In this document: in pieces, positions 1-8,728 of the stretch
How the letters are laid out: each line of letters begins with the position of its first letter
Position numbering within the stretch: position 1 is the stretch's first letter
DNA from: Salmonella enterica subsp. arizonae
GTDB taxonomy: Bacteria > Pseudomonadota > Gammaproteobacteria > Enterobacterales > Enterobacteriaceae
Direction: 5' to 3'
DNA length: 35,466 bases
Assembly (NCBI RefSeq): GCF_008692845.1
Contig: NZ_VXJW01000020.1
Coordinates: forward strand, 1 to 35,466
Translations under genes and position numbers: made by a program
Notes under the pieces: generated by a model
Told to the model about the DNA's origin: nothing
Database searches by the model: none
What the model saw: only the letters and a program-made list of their open reading frames with translations

Positions 1-230
1 CTTCGAGTGCCCACACAGATTGTCTGATAAATTGTTAAAGAGCAGGTGCGACGCGGCTTTCAGCTCACCGTCGCGAGGTGGCGTATATTACGCTTTCCTC
101 TTTCAGAGTCAACCCTGAATTTCAGGATTTTTCTCTTCAACCGACCGGCTGTTTGTGTGAAGTGATTCACAGCCACCGTGTCGATGGAGGCGCATTATAG
201 GGAGTTCTCTGCTGACCGCAATAGAAAAAT
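1..230 (-). promoter_or_regulatory. rRNA operon promoters P1/P2 and 16S leader (probably rrnE)
   Basis: Read on the minus strand this is the classic enterobacterial rrn control region. P1 has a -10 TATAAT (194-199) and a weak -35 TTGCGG (216-221), 16 bases apart, with a GC-rich discriminator. P2 has -35 TTGACT (107-112) and -10 TAATAT (85-90). A boxA-like antitermination element, TGCTCTTTAACA, lies at 33-44, followed by the conserved leader just ahead of 16S. The 16S gene itself is outside the window to the left. Divergence from purH matches the rrnE locus of E. coli and Salmonella; the operon name is inferred from that position only. Confidence 0.9.
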
Positions 231-400
231 TGCAGAAAAATGACTGTTTGCTGTATTCCCCAGCAAAACCCCGATTTATACCCATTTACGCACAGACTTA
301 TCCACAAAACGCTCGTTCATTTCTTCGATCCTCTCTCTGCAAACGATCTTTCAGGGGTAAAAATGGGACCGGAATTTAAAAAGAAAAATTTACGAGCGTT

Positions 401-422
401 GCGCAAACGTTTTCGTTACAAT
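401..422 (+). promoter_or_regulatory. PurR operator and -10 region of purHD
   Basis: GCGCAAACGTTTTCGT (401-416) is a near-perfect PurR box (consensus ACGCAAACGTTTTCGT). It abuts a TACAAT -10 hexamer at 417-422. PurR with hypoxanthine or guanine represses purine genes, so the box suits its place upstream of purH. I see no strong -35 hexamer at ideal spacing. Confidence 0.85.
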
Positions 423-455
423 GTCGCCGAAAAATGAGGATGGCCCCGTAAGGGG

Positions 456-491
456 CGTTAGCTGAGTTTTTCACGAAAAATTCAGCTAACG
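456..491 (+). other. Inverted repeat in the purHD mRNA leader
   Basis: CGTTAGCTGA and its complement TCAGCTAACG flank a short A/T-rich centre that is itself nearly complementary, so the leader RNA can form one long hairpin ending about 33 bases before the purH ATG. No T-tract follows, so it does not look like a simple terminator. Confidence 0.6.
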
Positions 492-524
492 CTCTCTGTA
501 ATCGTCAAATCCAGGGGATTTACC

Positions 525-2114
525 ATGCAACAACGTCGTTCAGTCCGCCGCGCTCTGCTCAGTGTTTCTGACAAGGCCGGTATCGTCGAATTCGCCCAGG
601 CACTTTCCGCACGCGGTGTGGAGCTGCTGTCAACAGGAGGCACCGCTCGCCTGTTAGCAGAAAAGGGTCTGCCAGTGACCGAAGTTTCCGATTACACCGG
701 TTTCCCGGAAATGATGGATGGACGCGTAAAAACCCTGCATCCGAAAGTTCATGGCGGCATTCTGGGGCGTCGTGGTCAGGATGATGGCATTATGGAGCAG
801 CATGGTATCGCGCCAATCGATATGGTAGTGGTTAACCTGTACCCGTTCGCCGAGACCGTGGCACACGTTGGTTGTTCGCTGGAAGATGCAGTAGAGAATA
901 TTGATATCGGCGGGCCAACTATGGTGCGTTCCGCCGCCAAGAACCATAAAGACGTGGCTATCGTGGTGAAGAGCAGCGACTACGACGCCATTATTAACGA
1001 GATGGATGCCAACGAAGGTTCCCTTCTACTTGAAACCCGCTTCGATCTCGCCATCAAAGCCTTCGAACACACCGCCGCCTACGACAGTATGATCGCCAAC
1101 TACTTCGGCAGCATGGTTCCGGCCTATCACGGTGAAAGCAAAGAAGCCGCTGGTCGCTTCCCGCGCACCCTAAATCTGAACTTCATTAAGAAGCAGGATA
1201 TGCGCTACGGCGAGAACAGCCACCAGCAGGCAGCCTTCTATATAGAAGAAAATGTTAAAGAAGCGTCCGTTGCCACCGCGCAGCAGGTACAGGGCAAAGC
1301 GCTTTCCTACAACAACATCGCCGATACCGATGCGGCGCTGGAGTGCGTAAAAGAGTTTAGCGAGCCAGCCTGTGTCATTGTTAAACACGCAAATCCATGC
1401 GGCGTAGCGGTAAGCGCCTCTATTCTGGATGCCTACGATCGCGCCTACAAAACCGATCCGACTTCCGCATTCGGCGGCATCATCGCCTTCAATCGCGAAC
1501 TGGATGCTGAAACCGCGCAGGCGATCATCTCTCGCCAGTTTGTTGAAGTCATTATCGCCCCGTCCGCTACTGAAGAAGCGCTGAAAATCACCGCCGCCAA
1601 GCAGAACGTTCGCGTACTGACCTGCGGTCAGTGGGCACAGCGTGTTCCGGGCCTCGACTTCAAACGCGTTAATGGCGGTCTGCTGGTTCAGGATCGTGAT
1701 CTGGGTATGGTGAGCGAACGCGAACTGCGCGTAGTGTCTAAACGCCAGCCGACCGAACAAGAGCTGCGTGACGCGCTGTTCTGCTGGAAGGTGGCGAAGT
1801 TCGTCAAATCCAACGCCATTGTCTACGCCAAAGAGAACATGACTATCGGCATCGGCGCAGGCCAGATGAGCCGGGTCTACTCCGCGAAAATCGCTGGGAT
1901 TAAAGCCGCTGACGAAGGGCTGGAAGTGCAAGGTTCGGCAATGGCGTCTGATGCCTTCTTCCCGTTCCGTGACGGTATTGATGCTGCCGCTGCCGTGGGC
2001 GTAAGCTGCGTGATCCAGCCTGGCGGCTCTATCCGTGATGATGAAGTCATTGCCGCTGCCGATGAACACGGTATTGCGATGATCTTCACCGACATGCGCC
2101 ACTTCCGCCATTAA
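525..2114 (+). CDS. purH: Bifunctional AICAR transformylase / IMP cyclohydrolase
   Basis: PurH catalyses the last two steps of de novo IMP synthesis in the cytoplasm: formylation of AICAR using 10-formyl-THF, then cyclisation of FAICAR. The 529-residue length equals that of the enterobacterial enzyme. The N-terminal MGS-like cyclohydrolase domain (about 1-200) starts with [13 protein letters not shown] and carries STGGTARLL. The C-terminal transformylase domain carries the catalytic Lys-His of KHANPCGVA at residues 287-288, then [11 protein letters not shown]. The start ATG follows an AGGGGA-type ribosome site. The gene is first in a purHD operon downstream of a PurR box, and purD begins 11 bases after its stop. 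Confidence 0.98.
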   Translation: MQQRRSVRRALLSVSDKAGIVEFAQALSARGVELLSTGGTARLLAEKGLPVTEVSDYTGFPEMMDGRVKTLHPKVHGGILGRRGQDDGIMEQHGIAPIDMVVVNLYPFAETVAHVGCSLEDAVENIDIGGPTMVRSAAKNHKDVAIVVKSSDYDAIINEMDANEGSLLLETRFDLAIKAFEHTAAYDSMIANYFGSMVPAYHGESKEAAGRFPRTLNLNFIKKQDMRYGENSHQQAAFYIEENVKEASVATAQQVQGKALSYNNIADTDAALECVKEFSEPACVIVKHANPCGVAVSASILDAYDRAYKTDPTSAFGGIIAFNRELDAETAQAIISRQFVEVIIAPSATEEALKITAAKQNVRVLTCGQWAQRVPGLDFKRVNGGLLVQDRDLGMVSERELRVVSKRQPTEQELRDALFCWKVAKFVKSNAIVYAKENMTIGIGAGQMSRVYSAKIAGIKAADEGLEVQGSAMASDAFFPFRDGIDAAAAVGVSCVIQPGGSIRDDEVIAAADEHGIAMIFTDMRHFRH

Positions 2115-2125
2115 TGGAGCGAAAC

Positions 2126-3415
2126 ATGAAAGTATTAGTGATTGGCAACGGCGGGCGCGAGCACGCGCTGGCGTGGAAAGCGGCACAGTCGCCAAAAGTA
2201 AAAACCGTGTTCGTCGCTCCGGGTAACGCCGGTACTGCGCTGGAACCCACGCTGCAAAACGTCGCTATCAGCGTGACCGATATCCCGGCACTGCTAAGTT
2301 TTGCCCAAAACGAGAAGATTGACCTGACTATCGTCGGCCCGGAAGCACCGCTGGTAATCGGTGTGGTTGACGCTTTTCGTGCTGCGGGCCTGAAAATCTT
2401 CGGCCCGGCCGAAGGCGCGGCGCAACTGGAAGGTTCAAAAGCGTTCACCAAAGATTTTCTCGCCCGTCATAACATCCCGACGGCGGAGTACCAGAACTTT
2501 ACCGAAGTTGAGCCTGCGCTGGCCTACCTACGCGAGAAAGGCGCGCCGATCGTTATCAAGGCCGATGGCCTGGCTGCCGGTAAAGGCGTTATCGTGGCGA
2601 TGACGCTAGAGGAAGCTGAAGCCGCCGTTCATGACATGCTGGCAGGTAACGCCTTTGGCGATGCCGGCCATCGCATCGTCATCGAAGAGTTCCTCGACGG
2701 AGAAGAAGCGAGCTTTATCGTGATGGTTGACGGCGAGCATGTGCTGCCGATGGCCACCAGCCAGGACCACAAACGCGTGGGCAACGGCGATACCGGCCCG
2801 AACACTGGCGGTATGGGCGCTTACTCCCCAGCTCCCGTAGTCACTGATGAAGTCCACCAGCGCACCATGGAACGGATCATCTGGCCCACCGTGAAAGGCA
2901 TGGCGGCGGAAGGGAACACCTACACTGGCTTCCTGTACGCGGGCCTGATGATCGACAAGCAGGGCAACCCGAAGGTTATCGAGTTCAACTGCCGCTTTGG
3001 CGATCCGGAAACGCAACCGATCATGTTACGCCTGAAATCGGATCTGGTGGATCTGTGCCTCGCCGCCTGCGACGGCAGGCTGGATGAGAAAACCTCCGAG
3101 TGGGACGGCCGCGCCTCGCTAGGCGTAGTGATGGCGGCCGGCGGTTATCCTGGCGCCTATCGCACCGGCGATGAAATCCACGGTCTGCCGCTGGAAGAGG
3201 TCGCGGATGGTAAAGTATTCCACGCGGGCACAACACTGTCTAATGATGATCGCGTACTGACCAGCGGCGGCCGCGTCCTGTGCGCTACCGCGCTGGGTGA
3301 TACCGTTGCCGAAGCACAGCAGCGCGCTTACGCCTTAATGACCGATATCCACTGGGATGATTGCTTCTGCCGTAATGATATCGGCTGGCGCGCCATCGAA
3401 CGTAAGCAGAGCTAA
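2126..3415 (+). CDS. purD: Phosphoribosylamine-glycine ligase (GAR synthetase)
   Basis: PurD joins phosphoribosylamine to glycine with ATP, the second step of purine synthesis. I place the start at the second in-frame ATG (MKVLVIGNGGREHAL), which gives the usual 429 residues and follows GGAGCGAAAC. The upstream ATG at 2114 overlaps the purH stop and would add four residues. The protein shows the N-terminal GNGGREHAL nucleotide-binding loop, the ATP-grasp segment with KADGLAAGKGV, and the metal/ATP-binding IEFNCRFGDPETQ. It is co-transcribed with purH. Its last four bases overlap the 3' end of convergent zraR. Confidence 0.97.
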   Translation: MKVLVIGNGGREHALAWKAAQSPKVKTVFVAPGNAGTALEPTLQNVAISVTDIPALLSFAQNEKIDLTIVGPEAPLVIGVVDAFRAAGLKIFGPAEGAAQLEGSKAFTKDFLARHNIPTAEYQNFTEVEPALAYLREKGAPIVIKADGLAAGKGVIVAMTLEEAEAAVHDMLAGNAFGDAGHRIVIEEFLDGEEASFIVMVDGEHVLPMATSQDHKRVGNGDTGPNTGGMGAYSPAPVVTDEVHQRTMERIIWPTVKGMAAEGNTYTGFLYAGLMIDKQGNPKVIEFNCRFGDPETQPIMLRLKSDLVDLCLAACDGRLDEKTSEWDGRASLGVVMAAGGYPGAYRTGDEIHGLPLEEVADGKVFHAGTTLSNDDRVLTSGGRVLCATALGDTVAEAQQRAYALMTDIHWDDCFCRNDIGWRAIERKQS

Positions 3416-4737
3416 CGCGATAATTTCGCCAGCAGCGTCTTACGCGTAATCCCTAACTGGCGGGCGGCTTCCGTTTTATTGCCGCCCGTTTTTTCCAGCG
3501 CCGCCAGAATGACCTCTTTTTCTACATCGACCAGCGGTTGAATCCCGGCGCTGTTTTCCGTTTTTATCGGCGTCGCTGTAATAGTAAGAGGAAGCTCGCG
3601 CTCAGAAATGTATTCTCCCGTCAGCAACACGACCGCCCGTTCGATAGCGTTTTCCAGTTCGCGTATATTACCCGGCCAGTCGTAGTGGATTAATAGATCC
3701 ATCGCCTGTGGCGTGAAACCTTTTACCGCTTTACGGTTACGTCCGGCAAAACGCCGCAGAAAATGGTCAGCCAGCAACGGAATGTCTTCCTGGCGCTGGC
3801 GCAAAGAAGGCATTTCAATCGCCACCACATTCAGGCGGTAATAGAGATCCTGGCGAAAGCGCCCGGCGCTCACCTCTTCCACCAGGTCACGATGGGTGGC
3901 TGCAATCAACCGAACATCCACAGAGATCGTCTGGTTGCTTCCCACGCGTTGCACTTCGCGCTCCTGAATCGCGCGCAGTAAACGTACCTGCATTAACGGG
4001 GAGATATCGCCAATCTCATCAAGAAACAATGTCCCGCCGTCAGCTTCGACAAAGCGTCCCTCCCGACGTTTATCCGCGCCGGTAAACGCGCCTTTTTCGT
4101 GGCCGAACAGTTCAGACTCCAGCAGAGATTCATTAAGCGCGGCGCAATTGAGCGTTACCAGAGGCTTATCGCTCCGGGCGCTGCAGGCATGTAGCGCCCG
4201 CGCTACCAGTTCCTTGCCGGTACCGGAGTCACCGTGAATCAATACCGTGGCATCTGATGGCGCGACCATCGCGATTTCATTCAGTAAATGCTGCATCGCC
4301 GGACTTTCCCCAACCATGCCAAACTGCGCGGCAGGCACAGAAGGCGACTCGGCGTCGCCATCCCGCGTATGCGCCAGCGCGTTTTCCAGCGTCTCCTGCA
4401 GATGGTCAAAATCCAGCGGTTTAATTAAGTAGTCAAGTGCTCCGGCTTTCAACGCCTCTACCGCGGTTTCCACGCTGGAGAACGCCGTCATGATTAAAAT
4501 CGGAATGGCCGGGTTAAGGAGTTTGATCTCTTTCAGCGTGGCGATACCGTCCATCTCCGCCATACGGACATCGCACAGCACCAGATCAAAGACCTTCCCG
4601 CGCACCTGGGCCAACGCATCATGTCCACTGTAGACCAGAGTGACGCTATAGCCCCAGCCCCGCAGCAACGCCTGTAAAATCGTGCAGTGACTTACATCAT
4701 CATCCACAACCAAAATATCGATTTTTCCGCGTATCAC
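3412..4737 (-). CDS. zraR: Sigma-54-dependent response regulator ZraR (HydG)
   Basis: ZraR is the NtrC-type activator of the zinc-responsive ZraSR system; it activates zraP and zraSR from sigma-54 promoters. The 441-residue protein has a receiver domain with acidic pocket DDD at 12-14 and the predicted phospho-acceptor D56 (LVLCDVRM). An AAA+ domain follows, with Walker A GDSGTGKE, the sigma-54 contact loop GAFTGA and the FLDEIGD Walker B. It ends in a Fis-type helix-turn-helix (GNKTEAARQLGITRKTLL). The gene starts five bases after the zraS stop, so the two are one operon. Confidence 0.96.
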   Translation of the reverse strand: MIRGKIDILVVDDDVSHCTILQALLRGWGYSVTLVYSGHDALAQVRGKVFDLVLCDVRMAEMDGIATLKEIKLLNPAIPILIMTAFSSVETAVEALKAGALDYLIKPLDFDHLQETLENALAHTRDGDAESPSVPAAQFGMVGESPAMQHLLNEIAMVAPSDATVLIHGDSGTGKELVARALHACSARSDKPLVTLNCAALNESLLESELFGHEKGAFTGADKRREGRFVEADGGTLFLDEIGDISPLMQVRLLRAIQEREVQRVGSNQTISVDVRLIAATHRDLVEEVSAGRFRQDLYYRLNVVAIEMPSLRQRQEDIPLLADHFLRRFAGRNRKAVKGFTPQAMDLLIHYDWPGNIRELENAIERAVVLLTGEYISERELPLTITATPIKTENSAGIQPLVDVEKEVILAALEKTGGNKTEAARQLGITRKTLLAKLSR

Positions 4738-4742
4738 CCTTG

Positions 4743-6140
4743 TTAATCCTGTTGTCTCGCAGTCACTGGCAACCAGATAGTAAAGACCGTGCCTTTACCC
4801 TCAATACTCTTCACCGTAATCGCGCCGCCATGTTGTTCGATGATATTTTGCACCACCGCCAGCCCCAGGCCTGTTCCGTCAGCTTTCGTCGTAAAGTAAG
4901 GCGTAAAAATCGCCTCCAGTTGATCCGGGGAGATCCCTTTCCCGTTATCAGTAACAGTGATGATAACGCGGTCGGTCCCACTTTCTTTCGCCTCTACGGT
5001 AATCGTTCCCTGACGGCCAATCGCATGAATGGCGTTCAGGTATAAATTCAACAGCACCTGAGTCAGCCTGTCCGGGTCAGCCTGGATGCGCGTAAGCGCC
5101 TCATTAGCCGTGAATCTCAACTTAATCTCTCTGCTGTGGGCATCCTGACTGACCAGATTCAGGGAGTGGGTAATAATATCATTGAGGTTAACCGTCTGGA
5201 GCGACAGATGCGCAGGCTTTACCAGTTCGAGCAACTCGCTTACCACCCGGTTCAAACGGTCGGCCTCTTTGGCCATCACCTGCGCCAGTTCATGCGACTC
5301 TCCGCCTGCAGGCGTGCGCTCGGCAAAGTATTTTGCCAGTCCTTTGATGGACGAGAGGGGATTACGAATTTCATGCGCGACGCCCGCCGCCAGATGCCCC
5401 ATCGCGACCAGTTTTTCTTTACGCTTCATCGCATCAAGCAATTCTCTGTGCGAACGCTGATAACGCTGATGCCAAAAAAACGCCAGTAACGTTGCCAACA
5501 GTACCGCCACTAAAGCAGACAACACAATCAGCGTATTGCGCCGCTCTCTTGCCTGGGTCGCGGCCAGCTCGCTGGCGTCAAAGGCAATAAAAATAGTTTG
5601 TTTCGCAGGTTCATCGTCGCTGGCGCAACGCGCCATTCCGTGCCCCTCCATGCTGTGGCCTCTCATACCGAAAAGCGGCTGGAACTGGCGGTAAATTTCC
5701 AGCGCAGGCACCGTCTCGCCGTTATCAGCAACGTCGACACGCCGCCAACGCTCCTGCGGCCTGGGGTTTAGCTGATGCATTTCAGATGCGGAATAGAGCG
5801 ATTTGCCCACCATGCCAGGGTTGCTATGAGTAAGGATTACCCCCTGCGCATCCGTGACGGCGAACCACAGCACGCCGGGCTGGCCCGCCATCTCTTCCAG
5901 CAATGTTTGCTGCTGAGCGTGATGCATCCGCATTCCCATACCTACTCGCGTGCCGGACTCCAGAGCGCGAATGAGTACATTTCCCTTTTCCAGCAGCGTC
6001 TGCCTGGCGGCAGCGCTCTCACGGCCATAGTCGCGAATGACCATAATGGAAAATAGCCCCACCAGAATGAAAATCGCCGCAGGTAGCAACCGACTCAACC
6101 ACGTTGCGGCGGCATCTTTATGTAATCGCATAAAACTCAC
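4743..6140 (-). CDS. zraS: Membrane sensor histidine kinase ZraS (HydH)
   Basis: ZraS is the inner-membrane kinase that phosphorylates ZraR in response to zinc or envelope stress. The 465-residue protein has a first membrane segment at about residues 18-35 and a periplasmic sensor of roughly 165 residues rich in His and Met. A second membrane segment follows at about 203-222. The HisKA dimerisation domain contains AHEIRNPLSSIKG with phospho-acceptor H256. The HATPase domain shows NLYLNAIHA, DNGKGI and GTGLGLAVV. It is the first gene of zraSR and faces zraP across a 252-base control region. Confidence 0.96.
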   Translation of the reverse strand: MSFMRLHKDAAATWLSRLLPAAIFILVGLFSIMVIRDYGRESAAARQTLLEKGNVLIRALESGTRVGMGMRMHHAQQQTLLEEMAGQPGVLWFAVTDAQGVILTHSNPGMVGKSLYSASEMHQLNPRPQERWRRVDVADNGETVPALEIYRQFQPLFGMRGHSMEGHGMARCASDDEPAKQTIFIAFDASELAATQARERRNTLIVLSALVAVLLATLLAFFWHQRYQRSHRELLDAMKRKEKLVAMGHLAAGVAHEIRNPLSSIKGLAKYFAERTPAGGESHELAQVMAKEADRLNRVVSELLELVKPAHLSLQTVNLNDIITHSLNLVSQDAHSREIKLRFTANEALTRIQADPDRLTQVLLNLYLNAIHAIGRQGTITVEAKESGTDRVIITVTDNGKGISPDQLEAIFTPYFTTKADGTGLGLAVVQNIIEQHGGAITVKSIEGKGTVFTIWLPVTARQQD

Positions 6141-6177
6141 AGGCCTTCCCCAGCTCGTTTTTATTTTCCTTACTTTA

Positions 6178-6193
6178 AGCAGAGATCATGCCA
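6178..6193 (-). promoter_or_regulatory. Sigma-54 promoter of zraSR
   Basis: On the minus strand TGGCATGATCTCTGCT matches the sigma-54 consensus TGGCAYRNNNNTTGCW with one mismatch. It lies about 40 bases before the zraS start, where the E. coli zraSR promoter is expected. Confidence 0.75.
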
Positions 6194-6240
6194 TTCTTCG
6201 CTCCGCATAACCGCGCGTTGTTGCACACCCTTCCGGATAA

Positions 6241-6290
6241 GCGGGTAAAAATGACTCGCCACGCAGATCATGCGAGTCATTTTTACCCGC
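6241..6290. promoter_or_regulatory. Probable ZraR enhancer sites (19-bp perfect inverted repeat)
   Basis: GCGGGTAAAAATGACTCGC (6241-6259) is repeated as its exact complement at 6272-6290, separated by 12 bases. It lies between the two sigma-54 promoters. It contains the GTAAAAATGACTCGC core I recall for ZraR operators in E. coli, so it probably serves both zraSR and zraP. Confidence 0.75.
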
Positions 6291-6341
6291 TTTTTGCCGC
6301 CTGAAGCGAATTCAGACGCCGTCAGATAAGGAATAGCTACC

Positions 6342-6357
6342 TGGCACGGAAGATGCA
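6342..6357 (+). promoter_or_regulatory. Sigma-54 promoter of zraP
   Basis: TGGCACGGAAGATGCA matches TGGCAYRNNNNTTGCW with one mismatch in the -12 element. It ends 35 bases upstream of the zraP ATG. Confidence 0.85.
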
Positions 6358-6392
6358 TAAAGAGGATAAGATGAGCAACCGGAGAACGCAAA

Positions 6393-6848
6393 ATGAAACG
6401 GAACAATAAATCAGCTATCGCGCTAATCGCCCTCTCTCTTTTGGCCCTGAGTTCCGGCGCCGCCTTCGCCGGGCATCACTGGGGCAACAATGACGGTATG
6501 TGGCAACAGGGAGGCGGCCCGTTAACGACGGAACAGCAGGCGTCGGCGCAGAAGATTTATGATGATTACTATACACAGACCAGCACACTACGCCAGCAAC
6601 TGATATCTAAACGTTATGAGTACAACGCGCTGCTGACCGCCAGTTCGCCAGATGCCGCGAAAATTAATGCGGTTGCCAAAGAGATGGAGTCATTAGGCCA
6701 GAAGTTAGATGAGCAACGCGTGAAACGGGATGTCGCGATGGCGCAGGCAGGCATACCACGCGGCGCAGGAACGGGCTATGGCGGTTGCGGCGGCTATGGC
6801 AGCGGTTATCATCGCGGCGGCGGCCACATGGGAATGGGACACTGGTAA
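6393..6848 (+). CDS. zraP: Periplasmic zinc-resistance-associated protein ZraP
   Basis: ZraP is a periplasmic zinc-binding chaperone-like protein of the CpxP/Spy (LTXXQ) group that also dampens ZraSR signalling. Its 151 residues begin with a signal peptide (basic MKRNNK, hydrophobic core, probable cleavage after AFA, about residue 26). The mature protein starts with the metal-ligand-rich GHHW. It has an LTTEQQ motif followed by a long helical region, and ends in a Gly/His/Met-rich tail with GYGGCGGYG and HRGGGHMGMGHW. It is transcribed away from zraSR from its own sigma-54 promoter. Confidence 0.95.
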   Translation: MKRNNKSAIALIALSLLALSSGAAFAGHHWGNNDGMWQQGGGPLTTEQQASAQKIYDDYYTQTSTLRQQLISKRYEYNALLTASSPDAAKINAVAKEMESLGQKLDEQRVKRDVAMAQAGIPRGAGTGYGGCGGYGSGYHRGGGHMGMGHW

Positions 6849-6893
6849 GTCACTTTTGCCGAACGACAGCTTCGCCTACAAACCGCGATACAG

Positions 6894-6927
6894 GGCCGGA
6901 TAAGACACATTCGCGTCGCCATCCGGC
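6894..6927. repeat. REP palindromic element
   Basis: The imperfect palindrome begins GCCGGATAAGACACATTCGC and ends GTCGCCATCCGGC, the standard enterobacterial REP sequence. It sits between the convergent 3' ends of zraP and yjaH. Confidence 0.85.
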
Positions 6928-6933
6928 ATTCCA

Positions 6934-7626
6934 TCAAAAGGTTTTCGCTTGCGGTTGCCAGCGACAGAAGTCTGAATTCGCCACCAGCAAAAGTTGCGAG
7001 CCTTCCGGCGCCTCCAGCCATGCCACGCTCACCTCTACCGATGAGTGGTTCTGGCGGCGCTCAATGTGACTTATTGCCCAGGAATCCAGATCCGGCTTCA
7101 GAGTTTCACCTTCGCAGGTTGTTACCGTATGGTCGGCGTGCCAACGTCCCTGCCGTAGAATGACCCGCCCCAGGCGCAATGCGTCGCTGGTCTGACGGAT
7201 TTGTTTGGCGCGATAGCGATACAAGGCAATTTGATCGCTGGAAAGCTGCTGCTTCTGCCCCCCGACTTCACGCTGCATAAAACTGAGTTCGCCACGGGCG
7301 TCGAAACGCGCGCGAATATGTTCTGCCGGTTTGCTGTAAATATTGAGTTCAATAAGCGAAAGCGTATCACCCTGCCAACGATATTCGCTGGTCGTCGTGC
7401 TGCCGCTATGCCACGGGCTGAAAACAGAAAGCAGGTGGACTTCATTATTCGTATCTTTACGCCAGATACGCACAGCACCCTGATCGCCTGCAAAGCCGCT
7501 GGCAGTAAACGGAGGCGGTGAAGCGTCATGACTGCAGGCTGTCAGCAACAGCGCGCCCGAAAAAAGAAGCGCGCGACGCCAGACAGACAAAAGGGGCTGA
7601 CGAGCCCCTTCGATAAAACTGTTCAC
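6934..7626 (-). CDS. yjaH: Lipoprotein YjaH (DUF1481 family)
   Basis: This is a conserved enterobacterial lipoprotein of unknown function, 230 residues long. After a charged N-terminus it has a hydrophobic stretch (ALLFSGALLLTAC) with lipobox LTAC, so Cys31 is the predicted lipidated residue. Serine follows the cysteine, which predicts outer-membrane sorting by the Lol rule. The start lies 11 bases downstream of hupA in the same direction. A hairpin resembling the hupA terminator is inside its first codons (residues about 7-12), so expression is probably limited by read-through or depends on another start. Confidence 0.88.
   Translation of the reverse strand: MNSFIEGARQPLLSVWRRALLFSGALLLTACSHDASPPPFTASGFAGDQGAVRIWRKDTNNEVHLLSVFSPWHSGSTTTSEYRWQGDTLSLIELNIYSKPAEHIRARFDARGELSFMQREVGGQKQQLSSDQIALYRYRAKQIRQTSDALRLGRVILRQGRWHADHTVTTCEGETLKPDLDSWAISHIERRQNHSSVEVSVAWLEAPEGSQLLLVANSDFCRWQPQAKTF
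7587..7604 (-). terminator. Terminator-like hairpin after hupA, inside yjaH
   Basis: On the minus strand GGGGCT CGTC AGCCCC is followed by TTTTGT, an intrinsic-terminator shape about 35 bases after the hupA stop. It lies within the predicted signal-peptide codons of yjaH. Confidence 0.6.
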
Positions 7627-7637
7627 AGCTACGCGTC

Positions 7638-7910
7638 TTACTTAACTGCGTCTTTCAGTGCCTTACCAGAAACAAATGCCGGTACGTTAGCGGCGGCGAT
7701 TTTGATTTCTTTACCGGTCTGCGGGTTGCGGCCAGTGCGCTCAGCACGGTGGTTTACTTTGAAGGTACCGAAACCAACCAGTTGTACAGCATCGCCTTCT
7801 TTCAGAGACTCAGTAATAGCAGCCAGAGTGGATTCCAGAGCAGCTTTAGCCTGGGTTTTGGACAGTTCTGCTTTGTCTGCAATTACATCAATCAGTTGAG
7901 TCTTGTTCAT
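7638..7910 (-). CDS. hupA: DNA-binding protein HU, alpha subunit
   Basis: HU-alpha (HU-2) is one of the two subunits of the nucleoid protein HU, which bends and compacts DNA as a dimer. The 90-residue length is exact for the family. [18 protein letters not shown] begins the helical dimerisation domain. The beta-ribbon DNA-binding arm contains [24 protein letters not shown] with the intercalating proline. A strong ribosome site (AAGGATAACTT) precedes the ATG. It is first in a leftward unit with yjaH behind it. Confidence 0.97.
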   Translation of the reverse strand: MNKTQLIDVIADKAELSKTQAKAALESTLAAITESLKEGDAVQLVGFGTFKVNHRAERTGRNPQTGKEIKIAAANVPAFVSGKALKDAVK

Positions 7911-8096
7911 AAGTTATCCTTACAATGTGTTTATCGCTTGCTAAGCATCGAGTGCGACGGAAATGCCAGAAAAGCACTCTCCTGCATACACGCACCGATA
8001 GCCACTTTTTTTCGCCTCCCAAATGTAGACCAGACGGGGGGCAGAAGGGAAGCCTTATGGCACGACAAATCAGGCGTTAAATCACGTTTTCTGGTG

Positions 8097-8687
8097 TCAT
8101 TGCTGAAAATTTATACCGATATTGCTCTCGCCAGCCTCGCGCAGGTCTGCCCTGAGCCCTTTTATCAGTTCAATATCGCGTTCTTCGCAGTCGGCTAAAA
8201 GTCGGAATATTTCCCACTGAATATCCCATTCCTGTTCAACAGCAGGGTTCTTTTTGAGCTCCTCATCGGTCATTTCCCGACCAGTCTGAGTCATTTCCAA
8301 CATCGCTACCGTAGTGATGGAAGTCTTACTCACCTCAATAGCATGTTCCAGCGTTTCGCCACTGAGACGAGAATGTATTAATTCGCTTAATGCAACGCAG
8401 GCATCGATCGCCGGATAAACGCCATACAAATCGTAGTCGTCGGCAGCGGGAATGGCCTCTTCAAATTTCTCCAGTTGGCTGTCGAAATTGACCTTCGCAT
8501 CTTTCACCGTCAGGGTTTCCCAGATCAGATCCAGAATGCGACGGTAAATTTGCCCGTCGCCGAATTCCGTCTGCTTGCAAAACATGGCGTAGTTCGGGTA
8601 CATGCGCTCGCACAGGCAGGCCATAAAGGTAACGTGCTGCCAGCTTTCCAGCCGTTCCAGACGCAAATGAATCGGGTTTTGTAACAT
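8097..8687 (-). CDS. yjaG: Conserved protein YjaG (DUF416 family)
   Basis: YjaG is a 196-residue soluble, acidic, mostly helical protein of the DUF416 family. Its biochemical role is unknown to me. The opening LRLERLESWQHVTFMACLCERMYPNYAMF is typical of the family. No signal peptide or membrane segment is visible. It lies between nfi and hupA in the conserved enterobacterial order. Confidence 0.9.
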   Translation of the reverse strand: MLQNPIHLRLERLESWQHVTFMACLCERMYPNYAMFCKQTEFGDGQIYRRILDLIWETLTVKDAKVNFDSQLEKFEEAIPAADDYDLYGVYPAIDACVALSELIHSRLSGETLEHAIEVSKTSITTVAMLEMTQTGREMTDEELKKNPAVEQEWDIQWEIFRLLADCEERDIELIKGLRADLREAGESNIGINFQQ

Positions 8688-8728
8688 GATGGAATCTCGA
8701 ATCGGAAATTAGCGGCAGTTTACCTGAA

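Noticed and set aside
240..437. 65-codon frame between the rrn promoter and purH
   Set aside because: It overlaps the rrn upstream activation region and the PurR box, and has no ribosome site.
1170..2195. 341-codon minus-strand open frame inside purH
   Set aside because: It is antisense to a conserved gene, with no ribosome site and no recognisable domain.
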